Assembly (NCBI GenBank): GCA_947474485.1
Contig: CANJJP010000147.1
Location: forward strand, 1 to 5,360
Origin: Bacteroidota bacterium
GTDB taxonomy: Bacteria; Bacteroidota; Bacteroidia; B-17B0; Aurantibacillaceae
DNA length: 5,360 bases
Direction: 5' to 3'
A model generated the notes under the pieces. It made no database searches. It saw only the letters and a program-made list of their open reading frames with translations, and was not told where the DNA came from. Below, one piece after another: positions 1-5,360 of this stretch; positions within the stretch are counted from its first letter, which is position 1, and the number at the start of each line of letters is the position of its first letter. The translations under genes were made by a program, and so were the position numbers.

Positions 1-362
1 GACCAACCCAAAAACAAGGGAGGCGACTCGCACATGATAATATCTACGGTACCAATTTTATTCACTCCCGTTCTGCCTGATGAATACACAAAAGAAAAAT
101 AATTCATCAGTCGCTGAATGATTGATTTATTTTTAGGAATATAAATCGAACTGCGATGTACAGGAATTCCTTCTAATGTTTCAAATACATACTTTTTTCC
201 AATATACGCCTCATGAATTTTCATTTGAGGATAATTGGGCATTGCCGTTAGCACACTTACATCAACCCCCGCCTTTTTTAGTCGCACAGCCAACTCGAAC
301 AACCTGTTTTGTGGAGCTCCAACTTCTGGAGGAAAATATTGTGTAAGTATTAAAAGTTTCAA
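1..362 (-). CDS. Glycosyltransferase, GT4-like, N-terminal part (truncated by window edge)
   Basis: This is the first 120 codons of a glycosyltransferase whose C-terminal part lies outside the window. The translation begins MKLLILTQYFPPEVGAP and continues through NRLFELAVRLKKAG, LTAMPNYP (residues 39-45) and ESPPLFLGW (112-120). These are typical of the N-terminal Rossmann-like acceptor-binding domain of GT-B, family 4 enzymes such as the WcaI/WbuB group, which build capsule, exopolysaccharide or O-antigen. The nucleotide-sugar-binding half is not visible, so donor and acceptor are unknown. The start is TTG at 360-362: it gives the expected M-K-hydrophobic opening, there is no upstream in-frame ATG, and an in-frame TAG lies eight codons upstream. 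No Shine-Dalgarno sequence is seen. It is divergent from the channel gene and probably belongs to a polysaccharide cluster to the left (inference). Confidence 0.85.
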   Translation of the reverse strand, partial: MKLLILTQYFPPEVGAPQNRLFELAVRLKKAGVDVSVLTAMPNYPQMKIHEAYIGKKYVFETLEGIPVHRSSIYIPKNKSIIQRLMNYFSFVYSSGRTGVNKIGTVDIIMCESPPLFLGW

Positions 363-466
363 AATAGTTGCTTTGGTGTAAAAATACTAATATTAATTGT
401 TACAAGATCACTTTGATAGCGCTTTCGTCATAAAACAAATTCTTATATTCGCATAAAGCTTTTAAA

Positions 467-1492
467 GTGTTTAGAAATTTAAAATACTATAAAAAAATTC
501 TGGTTCCTGTTTACCTGCTAGTAGCGGTAATTATAGTTGGAATTTTAGGCTATCAGATTATTTCTGGCTACAGCTTTATTGATGCTTTTTATATGACTAT
601 AACTACTGTAACTACTGTTGGTTATGGTGAAGTTAAACCATTGGATACCACCGGTAGAATTTTTACTGCCTTTTTAATTCTCATTAGTTTTGGTACATTT
701 GCTTATGCAGTTTCTACCATAACTAAGTATGTGGTTGATGGCGAATTCAATAATTATTTTAAGAATAAAAGGATGAATGACACAATTAATAAATTAGATG
801 GACATGTAATCGTTTGTGGTTTTGGTCGTAATGGAAAGCAATCTGCACAAGTTCTAAAAAAACACAATAAAAAATATGTGGTTATTGAGAACAAAACAGA
901 ACTTAAGGATCAATTAAATCACAAACATGGAGATTTAGTTATTTTTGGTGATGCAACACAAGATGAAGTATTATTAAAAGCAGGAATAAAAAACGCAAGC
1001 GCTTTAATTACAACTTTACCTAACGATGCCGATAATTTATTTATTGTGCTGTCAGCTCGTCATTTAAATGCAAACCTTACTATTATTAGTCGTGCTTCTG
1101 ATGATAATTCGGATGTGAAATTAAAAATTGCAGGAGCTAATAATGTAATTATGCCCGATAGAGTAGGTGGGGCGCACATGGCAAGTTTGGTAATGAAACC
1201 AGATGTAATGGAATTTATTGATTACATAACAGGGCAAGGTGGCGACTCTATTAATTTAGAAGAAATTACTTTTGATAATATTCCTGAGCATTTAAGAAAT
1301 CGCACACTTAAAGATTTAGAAATAAGAAATAAATCGGGTGCAAATGTTATTGGTTTCCGTAAAGGGAACGGTGACTACGTTGTAAACCCAAGTGCCGATA
1401 CACAAATTATTCCCGATGGAAAAATATTTGTATTAGGAACACAAGATCAAATTAATAAGCTGAAAGATATTTTATCTACGTCAACAGCTTAA
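467..1492 (+). CDS. Potassium channel with RCK (TrkA-N/TrkA-C) domain, MthK-like
   Basis: A 341-residue inner-membrane ion channel. Visible parts in order: a first membrane helix at about 12-32; a pore helix and selectivity filter TVGYG at 50-54; a second membrane helix at about 64-86; a Rossmann-type RCK/TrkA-N domain starting near 112 with the nucleotide motif G118-F-G120-R-N-G123, acidic E141 after the second strand, and GDAT at 161-164; then a TrkA-C-like domain at about 256-338. Length and order match MthK-type two-helix channels, which assemble as tetramers with a cytoplasmic gating ring sensing Ca2+ or a nucleotide; which ligand acts here cannot be read from sequence. TVGYG predicts K+ selectivity. 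The start is GTG at 467; an in-frame TAA at 431-433 with no ATG after it leaves no better start, and the next in-frame ATG falls inside the pore region. Its TAA at 1490-1492 directly abuts the stop of the convergent trmH. Confidence 0.93.
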   Translation: MFRNLKYYKKILVPVYLLVAVIIVGILGYQIISGYSFIDAFYMTITTVTTVGYGEVKPLDTTGRIFTAFLILISFGTFAYAVSTITKYVVDGEFNNYFKNKRMNDTINKLDGHVIVCGFGRNGKQSAQVLKKHNKKYVVIENKTELKDQLNHKHGDLVIFGDATQDEVLLKAGIKNASALITTLPNDADNLFIVLSARHLNANLTIISRASDDNSDVKLKIAGANNVIMPDRVGGAHMASLVMKPDVMEFIDYITGQGGDSINLEEITFDNIPEHLRNRTLKDLEIRNKSGANVIGFRKGNGDYVVNPSADTQIIPDGKIFVLGTQDQINKLKDILSTSTA

Positions 1493-2185
1493 TTAGAGCA
1501 AGTTCGCTGCTTTCTTCTGCATATAATCCTTTATAATTAAATCACATTTTTTGATTGATTTTTTTATCCATTCTAAAAGTAATTCCTCTTTTTCTTCTTC
1601 TCTTAATTTATAGTCAACATTTGAATGTCGTAAACGTGTGCTTAAATCGTACATACACAAAGCAGCGCTAACACTTATGTTGAAGCTTTCAGTAAATCCA
1701 TACATGGGTATTCTTACAAACTCATCAGCACATTCTCTTACATCATCCGTTATGCCGTCAATCTCAGTCCCAAAAACTAATGCGGTTTTTTTAGTGATAT
1801 CAAGTTGATCTAGAGTAATATCTTTTTCATGTGGAGTTGTAGCAACAATGGTATAACCTTGTGCCTTTAAATCCATCAAACATTTTTTTGTATTGTTTTG
1901 TTCTTTTCCCGAAATACGATTGATACTTAACCAAGAAGATGCACCCATATCAACATCTGTGCTTATTTTGTATTTATTTCTGTTTTCAATAAAATGTACA
2001 TCCTGCAAACCAAAACAATCACAACTTCTTAATACTGCACTGGCATTGTGCTCTTGATAGATGTCTTCTAACACAACTGTTATGTGCCGAGTTCGTTCTT
2101 CTAATACTTCATGAAAACGCTGCATACGTGTTTCAGAAATAAACTGACTTAGGTACTGAGATAATTCTTTCTTTTCTACTTCCAT
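1493..2185 (-). CDS. trmH: tRNA (guanosine-2'-O-)-methyltransferase, TrmH/SpoU family
   Basis: A 230-residue SpoU/TrmH-family (SPOUT, trefoil-knot) methyltransferase, expected to use S-adenosylmethionine to methylate a ribose 2'-OH, most likely G18 in the tRNA D-loop. Motif 1 is NASAVLRS at 47-54 with catalytic-type R53; motif 2 is LVFGTEIDGI at 136-145 with G139, E141 and G144; motif 3 is IPMYGFTESFNISVSAAL at 159-176 with N169 and S171. The IPM-G---S-N-SV pattern and the basic C-terminal helix resemble tRNA TrmH rather than the rRNA enzyme RlmB, and the length is close to that of E. coli TrmH (229). The exact target nucleoside is inferred. The ATG at 2183-2185 overlaps the upstream ureohydrolase stop by one base (TAATG), so translation is probably coupled. 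Its stop meets the convergent channel gene with no spacer. Confidence 0.88.
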   Translation of the reverse strand: MEVEKKELSQYLSQFISETRMQRFHEVLEERTRHITVVLEDIYQEHNASAVLRSCDCFGLQDVHFIENRNKYKISTDVDMGASSWLSINRISGKEQNNTKKCLMDLKAQGYTIVATTPHEKDITLDQLDITKKTALVFGTEIDGITDDVRECADEFVRIPMYGFTESFNISVSAALCMYDLSTRLRHSNVDYKLREEEKEELLLEWIKKSIKKCDLIIKDYMQKKAANLL

Positions 2186-3228
2186 TACTTACCTTGAGAT
2201 GTCATTACTAAATTCGCTATTCTATATAATAAACGAGCAGCAACGTTTGCATCCCACTCATCTTCTTCTCCTGGAGCAACTTCATTAATATCAAAAGCAA
2301 TAATACGCTTACCTGATTTTACAATTTGCTCAATTAAAAATAATATTTGTTCAGCCTCAAACCCACCAGCAACAGGAGTTCCAGTATTTGGACATAATTT
2401 TGGATCCAATGCATCAATATCAAAACTTAAATAAATATTTTGTGGTAACTCAAGTATAATTCGTTTACAAGTATGCGCCCAAGTTTCTCCGTTATAACTT
2501 TCGTGTTTTAAATCTCTATCGAAAAACGTAACTACTCTTCCATTTGATTCGTTGATGATGTTTACTTCTTCTTCGCAAAAATCTCTAATACCAACTTGTA
2601 CTAATTTCTCAACTTCTTTTGTTTTTAATGCATTATACATAATAGATGCATGCGAAAATTCAAAGCCTTCATAAGCAACACGTAAATCAGCATGCGCATC
2701 TAATTGAAGAATACCAAAGCTTCCATGGTGCTCAGCTAATGCGCTAATCATACCAAGTGGAGTAGAGTGGTCGCCACCAATTAAACCAACTGTTTTATTT
2801 TGTTTTAAGAAATGAAGACAACGTTCTTTTACCCAAGAATTCATTTCGGCACAAGCAACATTTATTTTATCAAAATCATCTTTGTCCGAAACATCTTCTC
2901 CAATCGCCATTTCATCGATCAGAAATTCTGCCATCTCTCTGTACTTCTCACTTTTTTCGTATAAGTCTTCATTTATTTCATCCATTCCAATACCTAATTT
3001 CCAAGCATCTTTTTTAGTAGGATCATATAAATCAACTTGAAACGAAGCTTCGTAAATAGCCTTTGGTCCATCAATTGTTCCACCACTATAACTAACTGTT
3101 ACTTCCCAAGGCACAGGAATTAATACTGTTTCACACTCATCTAAGGTAAAGGGTAATCCAAACATTCCTGCAGTTGTATCACCAACACTGTTTGGATCAA
3201 AATTATTTATCTTTTCTTGTTTTGTCAT
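2185..3228 (-). CDS. Arginase/agmatinase-family ureohydrolase (probable agmatinase)
   Basis: A 347-residue cytoplasmic binuclear-manganese hydrolase of the ureohydrolase superfamily, releasing urea from a guanidino substrate such as agmatine or arginine, or formamide from formiminoglutamate. All metal ligands are present: GGDHS at 151-155 (H154), DAHAD at 177-181 (D177, H179, D181), and SFDIDALDP at 268-276 (D270, D272). GTPVAGGF at 283-290 and E316 in FDINEVAPG are also family features. A charged segment at about 83-130 before GGDHS looks like an insertion compared with ordinary SpeB (about 306 residues in E. coli) and is familiar from Bacteroidota 'agmatinase family' proteins. Substrate cannot be settled: no arginine decarboxylase, other polyamine gene or histidine-degradation gene lies in the window. 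The ATG start sits next to an inverted repeat in the leader. It is probably cotranscribed with trmH, which overlaps its stop by one base. Confidence 0.88.
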   Translation of the reverse strand: MTKQEKINNFDPNSVGDTTAGMFGLPFTLDECETVLIPVPWEVTVSYSGGTIDGPKAIYEASFQVDLYDPTKKDAWKLGIGMDEINEDLYEKSEKYREMAEFLIDEMAIGEDVSDKDDFDKINVACAEMNSWVKERCLHFLKQNKTVGLIGGDHSTPLGMISALAEHHGSFGILQLDAHADLRVAYEGFEFSHASIMYNALKTKEVEKLVQVGIRDFCEEEVNIINESNGRVVTFFDRDLKHESYNGETWAHTCKRIILELPQNIYLSFDIDALDPKLCPNTGTPVAGGFEAEQILFLIEQIVKSGKRIIAFDINEVAPGEEDEWDANVAARLLYRIANLVMTSQGK

Positions 3229-3320
3229 TTTAGTTAGTTGTTAGATGGCTAGTCTTTAGTCTTTAGTCGATTCCTACAAAAGGACTAGTGACTAATGACT
3301 AAAAAACTAGTAGCTAAAAT
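3227..3320. repeat. Imperfect inverted repeat built of 7-bp-spaced TAGTC/GACTA units
   Basis: The inner left arm (3250-3268) carries TAGTC at 3250, 3257 and 3264. The inner right arm (3283-3301) carries GACTA at 3283, 3290 and 3297. By direct comparison the arms are complementary at 16 of 19 positions around a 14-nt loop. Outer flanks also pair: attttagtta at 3227-3236 against tagctaaaat at 3311-3320 (9 of 10). The whole could fold as an interrupted hairpin in the ureohydrolase leader, with its base at the ATG (3226-3228). No U-tract makes it a clear terminator. It may be a small repetitive intergenic element of the kind common in Bacteroidota; copies elsewhere cannot be tested from this window. 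Confidence 0.7.
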
Positions 3321-3381
3321 TATTTATATTATTTGTATTTCCACTTTTATTTATTCAAACTGTTCTTTAAAGCACTTCACA

Positions 3382-4035
3382 CTATGGTGCCAATCGCTCT
3401 ATCTTCCATGTCCTATCATCTTGTAAGGTATAAGCAATTCTATCATGCAACCTACTTTTTCTACCTTGCCAAAACTCGTAATATGTTGCTTTTAAAATAT
3501 AGCCTCCCCAATATTCTGGACGAGGAACATCTTCTGTTTTGTATTTAGTATCGAATTCTGTAACTAAATTTTCCAATTCAGTTCTGTCTTTAATTACTTT
3601 ACTTTGAGGTGATGACCAAGCTCCAACTTTTGAATAATGTGGTCGAGAATAAAAATATTTATCTGACGCTTCTTTGCTATGAAACTCAACGCTTCCTTCA
3701 ATACGCACCTGTCGCTCTAATTCCTGCCAAAAAAAGTTTATGCTTGCAAAAGGATTTTCTAATAAATCTTCCGCCTTTTTACTTTTATAATTGGTGAAAA
3801 AAGCAAATCGATTTTCTGAATACTCACGCAAGTATAATATTCTACCCGAGGGTTTACCTTCTTTGCTTGCCGTGCTCAAAGTCATCGCTAAAGCTTCAAC
3901 TACTTTTGCCTCAAGTGCTTGGTGCATCCATTTTTCGAATTGAATTGCTGGATTGCTGTCAACATCCGATTCATTTAAAGTTGCTTTCTCAAAATCGTGA
4001 CGAAGATCGTAAATAGATTTGCCGGATTCTTTCAT
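3382..4035 (-). CDS. pdxH: Pyridoxamine 5'-phosphate oxidase
   Basis: A cytoplasmic FMN-dependent oxidase converting pyridoxine or pyridoxamine 5'-phosphate to the cofactor pyridoxal 5'-phosphate with O2. From ATG 4033-4035 it is 217 residues (E. coli PdxH is 218). It aligns by eye with E. coli PdxH along its length: the FMN-binding stretch GRILYLREY at 64-72, FFTNYKSKKAEDL, the highly conserved LERQVRIEG at 106-114, YFYSRP at 127-132, SKVGAWSSPQS, WGGY, EFWQG, RLHDR at 195-199, and the family's C-terminal WKIERLAP. E. coli PLP ligands Y129, R133, S137, R197 and H199 have counterparts; K72 is replaced by Arg (R70). A TTG six codons upstream (4051-4053) is possible but lies inside a promoter-like element and adds residues with no family match, so I prefer the ATG. 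Stop is TAG. It is divergent from yqgE and 153 bp upstream of the ureohydrolase on the same strand. Confidence 0.95.
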   Translation of the reverse strand: MKESGKSIYDLRHDFEKATLNESDVDSNPAIQFEKWMHQALEAKVVEALAMTLSTASKEGKPSGRILYLREYSENRFAFFTNYKSKKAEDLLENPFASINFFWQELERQVRIEGSVEFHSKEASDKYFYSRPHYSKVGAWSSPQSKVIKDRTELENLVTEFDTKYKTEDVPRPEYWGGYILKATYYEFWQGRKSRLHDRIAYTLQDDRTWKIERLAP

Positions 4036-4048
4036 TCTATTAATTTTG
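4019..4048 (+). promoter_or_regulatory. Bacteroidota-type promoter for the yqgE-family gene
   Basis: A -33 TTG at 4019-4021 is followed after 19 bp by TAATTTTG at 4041-4048, an exact match to the Bacteroidota -7 consensus TAnnTTTG. Transcription would start near 4054, giving a leader of roughly 28 nt before the ATG at 4082. The -33 element and part of the spacer lie inside the 5' end of pdxH. The motif and spacing are seen directly; promoter activity is inferred. Confidence 0.6.
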
Positions 4049-4050
4049 TA

Positions 4051-4058
4051 CAAATATA
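4051..4058 (-). promoter_or_regulatory. Candidate -7 element for pdxH, mirror image of the yqgE element
   Basis: Read on the minus strand this is TATATTTG, an exact TAnnTTTG match. It lies just upstream of the preferred pdxH ATG (4033-4035), so the leader would be only about 10 nt. No TTG sits at the expected -33 distance, so this half is weaker than the yqgE promoter. Together the two elements share the centre TA at 4049-4050 and form a perfect 10-bp palindrome at 4045-4054. Confidence 0.4.
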
Positions 4059-4081
4059 GTGGATATAATCTCCTTTTTTTA

Positions 4082-4633
4082 ATGGAAGTTACTCAAGGTA
4101 AAATATTAATTGCTCAACCATTTTTAAACGATGGTAATTTTAAACGCAGTGTCATACTTATTACCGAACACAACGAGCATGGAACGATGGGTTTTGTTAT
4201 GAATAAGCGTATGCATGTTCGTTTTAAAGATGTTTTACCCGGTTTTGATGATATTCATCAGCCTTTATTTAGTGGTGGACCAGTAGCAGATAATCAGTTG
4301 TTTTTTATACACCGTTTTGCAGATGAAATTGCTAATGGAATGCCCATTGGTAAAACTGGTTGGTTTTGGGGTGGAGATTTTCATGATGTAGCACGAATGC
4401 TTAAAGAAAAAAAAGCTGGATTTACTGATATTCATTTTTTCATAGGATACTCTGGTTGGGAAGCGAGGCAATTAGAAACTGAGTTAGAACAAAAAGCATG
4501 GTTAGTTAGTGATGCCGATTTCTACGATTTATTTAACGAACGCTACGAAGATATTTGGGGAATCGAATTAAAAAAGCTAGGCAGCAATTATTCTGTTCTC
4601 TCTAATTTTCCGGAAGACCCAAGTCTTAATTAA
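4082..4633 (+). CDS. YqgE/AlgH family protein (UPF0301)
   Basis: A 183-residue protein of the YqgE/AlgH (DUF179) family; E. coli YqgE has 187 residues. Family features visible are the opening GKILIAQPFLNDGNFKRSVI (residues 6-25), EHNEHGTMGFVMNK (29-42), SGGPV (64-68), and GYSGWEARQLE near 122-132. No signal peptide or membrane helix is seen, so it is probably cytoplasmic. The molecular function of the family is not established; AlgH was named for an effect on alginate production in Pseudomonas, which need not apply here. I chose ATG 4082-4084 because the family similarity begins at its first residues. An in-frame TTG at 4019 would add 21 unrelated residues and coincides with the promoter's -33 TTG. 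It is divergent from pdxH with a 46-bp gap. Its last codon and TAA stop are part of the downstream inverted repeat. Confidence 0.92.
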   Translation: MEVTQGKILIAQPFLNDGNFKRSVILITEHNEHGTMGFVMNKRMHVRFKDVLPGFDDIHQPLFSGGPVADNQLFFIHRFADEIANGMPIGKTGWFWGGDFHDVARMLKEKKAGFTDIHFFIGYSGWEARQLETELEQKAWLVSDADFYDLFNERYEDIWGIELKKLGSNYSVLSNFPEDPSLN

Positions 4634-4735
4634 AAATTAATAATTTAGAATTAATAATTAGTCAAATGTTTACATTATGTTTACCAAATTAATTGTCTTA
4701 TATAATTCTTCATTTTTCATTCTTAATTTTTAATT
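4628..4735. repeat. AT-rich inverted repeat filling the yqgE-hemW gap
   Basis: The left arm (4628-4659) and the right arm (4704-4735) are 32 nt each and complementary at 26 of 32 positions by direct comparison, with the outer 13 positions perfect. The 44-nt centre contains a direct repeat of ATGTTTAC (4666-4673 and 4677-4684). The arms are almost pure A/T. The right arm, with its runs like attcttcatttttcattc, resembles repetitive AT-rich intergenic sequences often seen in Bacteroidota (from memory, not a search). The left arm supplies the last codon and stop of yqgE; the right arm ends two bases before the hemW start. It could fold in the transcript, but an AT-only stem without a GC core and U-tract is a poor intrinsic terminator. 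Confidence 0.65.
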
Positions 4736-4737
4736 AG

Positions 4738-5360
4738 TTGCCAGGCCTCTATCTTCATATTCCATATTGTCGCAAAGCTTGTTTGTATTGTGATTTTCAT
4801 TTTTCTACTCAATTAGATACGAAAGGGAATTTGGTTGATGCTTTAATTAAAGAAATTGAATTAAGAAAAGATTACGCTAATAACGAAGAAGTAAAAACAA
4901 TTTATTTTGGAGGTGGAACACCAAGCATACTTTTGGATGATGAATTAAAAAGGATTTTAGATGCAATACATGATACACATTCGGTAAATGTAAATGCAGA
5001 AATTACCTTAGAGGCAAATCCAGATGACTTAACCGAGGAAAAAATAAAAGCCTTGAAAGCATTGGGAATAAACAGACTCAGCATTGGCTTGCAAAGTTTT
5101 TATGATGAAGAATTACAATGGATGAATAGAAGTCATAATGCAGAACAAAGCATTCAGTCAGTTAAGTTAGCCCAAGCAAACGGAATTGAAAATATTACGA
5201 TTGATTTAATTTATGGCTCTAAATATCAAACTTTAGAAACTTGGAAAAAAAATTTAGAACAAGCATTTGCATTAAACGTTCCTCATATTTCGGCATACAA
5301 TTTAACTATCGAGGAAAAAACAGTGCTGGGCAAATTAAATGCAAAGGGGAAAGAACCTGA
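4738..5360 (+). CDS. hemW: HemW, radical SAM heme chaperone / HemN-like protein (C-terminus beyond window)
   Basis: The first 207 codons of a radical-SAM protein of the HemW group, formerly annotated as oxygen-independent coproporphyrinogen oxidase-like; the rest lies outside the window. The [4Fe-4S] cluster motif is C11-x3-C15-x2-C18 followed by D-F, in HIPYCRKACLYCDF; HemW has Phe here where true HemN has a fourth Cys in CxxxCxxCxC. Further radical-SAM landmarks are YFGGGTPS at 56-63, TLEANP at 90-95, RLSIGLQSF at 113-121 and DLIYG at 156-160. HemW binds and passes on heme rather than oxidising coproporphyrinogen (family knowledge). The start is TTG at 4738-4740: the codon just before it is an in-frame TAG, and the opening matches the usual M-x-G-x-Y-x-H-I-P of HemW. 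It is probably cotranscribed with yqgE, as I see no confident promoter in the gap. Confidence 0.9.
   Translation, partial: MPGLYLHIPYCRKACLYCDFHFSTQLDTKGNLVDALIKEIELRKDYANNEEVKTIYFGGGTPSILLDDELKRILDAIHDTHSVNVNAEITLEANPDDLTEEKIKALKALGINRLSIGLQSFYDEELQWMNRSHNAEQSIQSVKLAQANGIENITIDLIYGSKYQTLETWKKNLEQAFALNVPHISAYNLTIEEKTVLGKLNAKGKEP

Noticed and set aside
379..405. Possible minus-strand promoter for the glycosyltransferase: TTG (405-403) and TATTTTTA (386-379)
   Set aside because: The spacer is only 16 bp and the -7 box departs from TAnnTTTG at the last base; too weak in AT-rich DNA.
444..451. Possible -7 element TATATTCG ahead of the channel gene
   Set aside because: One mismatch to TAnnTTTG and no TTG at a suitable distance; the nearest (413-415) is 28 bp away.
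3227..3320. Palindrome considered as CRISPR repeat, integron attC site or intrinsic terminator
   Set aside because: There is no repeat-spacer periodicity, no integrase or cassette genes nearby, and no U-tract after the stem.
3333..3548. Open frame of 71 codons on the plus strand
   Set aside because: It runs antisense over the ureohydrolase-pdxH gap and the 3' end of the well-supported pdxH, with no recognisable motif.
3609..3797. Open frame of 62 codons on the plus strand
   Set aside because: It lies wholly antisense inside pdxH and shows no family feature.
4070..4073. GGAG on the minus strand upstream of pdxH, resembling a Shine-Dalgarno site
   Set aside because: It is about 16 nt from the alternative TTG and about 34 nt from the preferred ATG, and lies upstream of the likely transcription start.
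4265..4471. Open frame of 68 codons on the minus strand
   Set aside because: It is antisense to the conserved core of the YqgE-family gene; composition simply mirrors that gene.
4902..5084. Open frame of 60 codons on the minus strand
   Set aside because: It is antisense to hemW across the GGGTPS and LEANP motifs; no independent evidence for it.

Overview
The window reads as chromosomal DNA of a low-GC member of the Bacteroidota; I cannot place it more finely, though a flavobacterial or related lineage is likely. The grounds are AT-rich codon use, the lack of Shine-Dalgarno sequences at the right distance from starts, a promoter matching the Bacteroidota TTG / TAnnTTTG consensus, AT-rich palindromic intergenic repeats, and protein families in their Bacteroidota-like forms.

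Layout from left to right: (1) the N-terminal 120 codons of a GT4-type glycosyltransferase on the minus strand, cut by the window edge and starting with TTG (1-362); (2) a divergent 104-bp gap; (3) an MthK-like potassium channel with one pore domain and a cytoplasmic RCK domain, plus strand, GTG start (467-1492); (4) a minus-strand pair read right to left: an arginase/agmatinase-family ureohydrolase (2185-3228) whose stop overlaps the start of a TrmH-like tRNA 2'-O-methyltransferase (1493-2185). The trmH stop abuts the channel stop with no spacer; (5) a 153-bp gap holding an imperfect inverted repeat built from 7-bp-spaced TAGTC/GACTA units; (6) pdxH, minus strand (3382-4035); (7) a 46-bp divergent gap with a symmetric double -7 promoter element; (8) a YqgE/AlgH-family gene, plus strand (4082-4633); (9) a 104-bp gap almost filled by an AT-rich inverted repeat; (10) the first 207 codons of hemW, plus strand, TTG start, cut by the right edge (4738-5360).

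The genes are mostly housekeeping: cofactor metabolism (PdxH makes PLP; HemW is a radical-SAM heme-trafficking protein), tRNA modification (TrmH), polyamine or arginine catabolism (ureohydrolase), and ion homeostasis (channel). They do not form one pathway. I see no tRNA, rRNA, CRISPR array, transposase, phage gene or defence system. The points worth a second look are non-coding: the symmetric bidirectional promoter between pdxH and yqgE, and two palindromic intergenic elements that sit flush against start and stop codons. Three of the seven genes also start with TTG or GTG.
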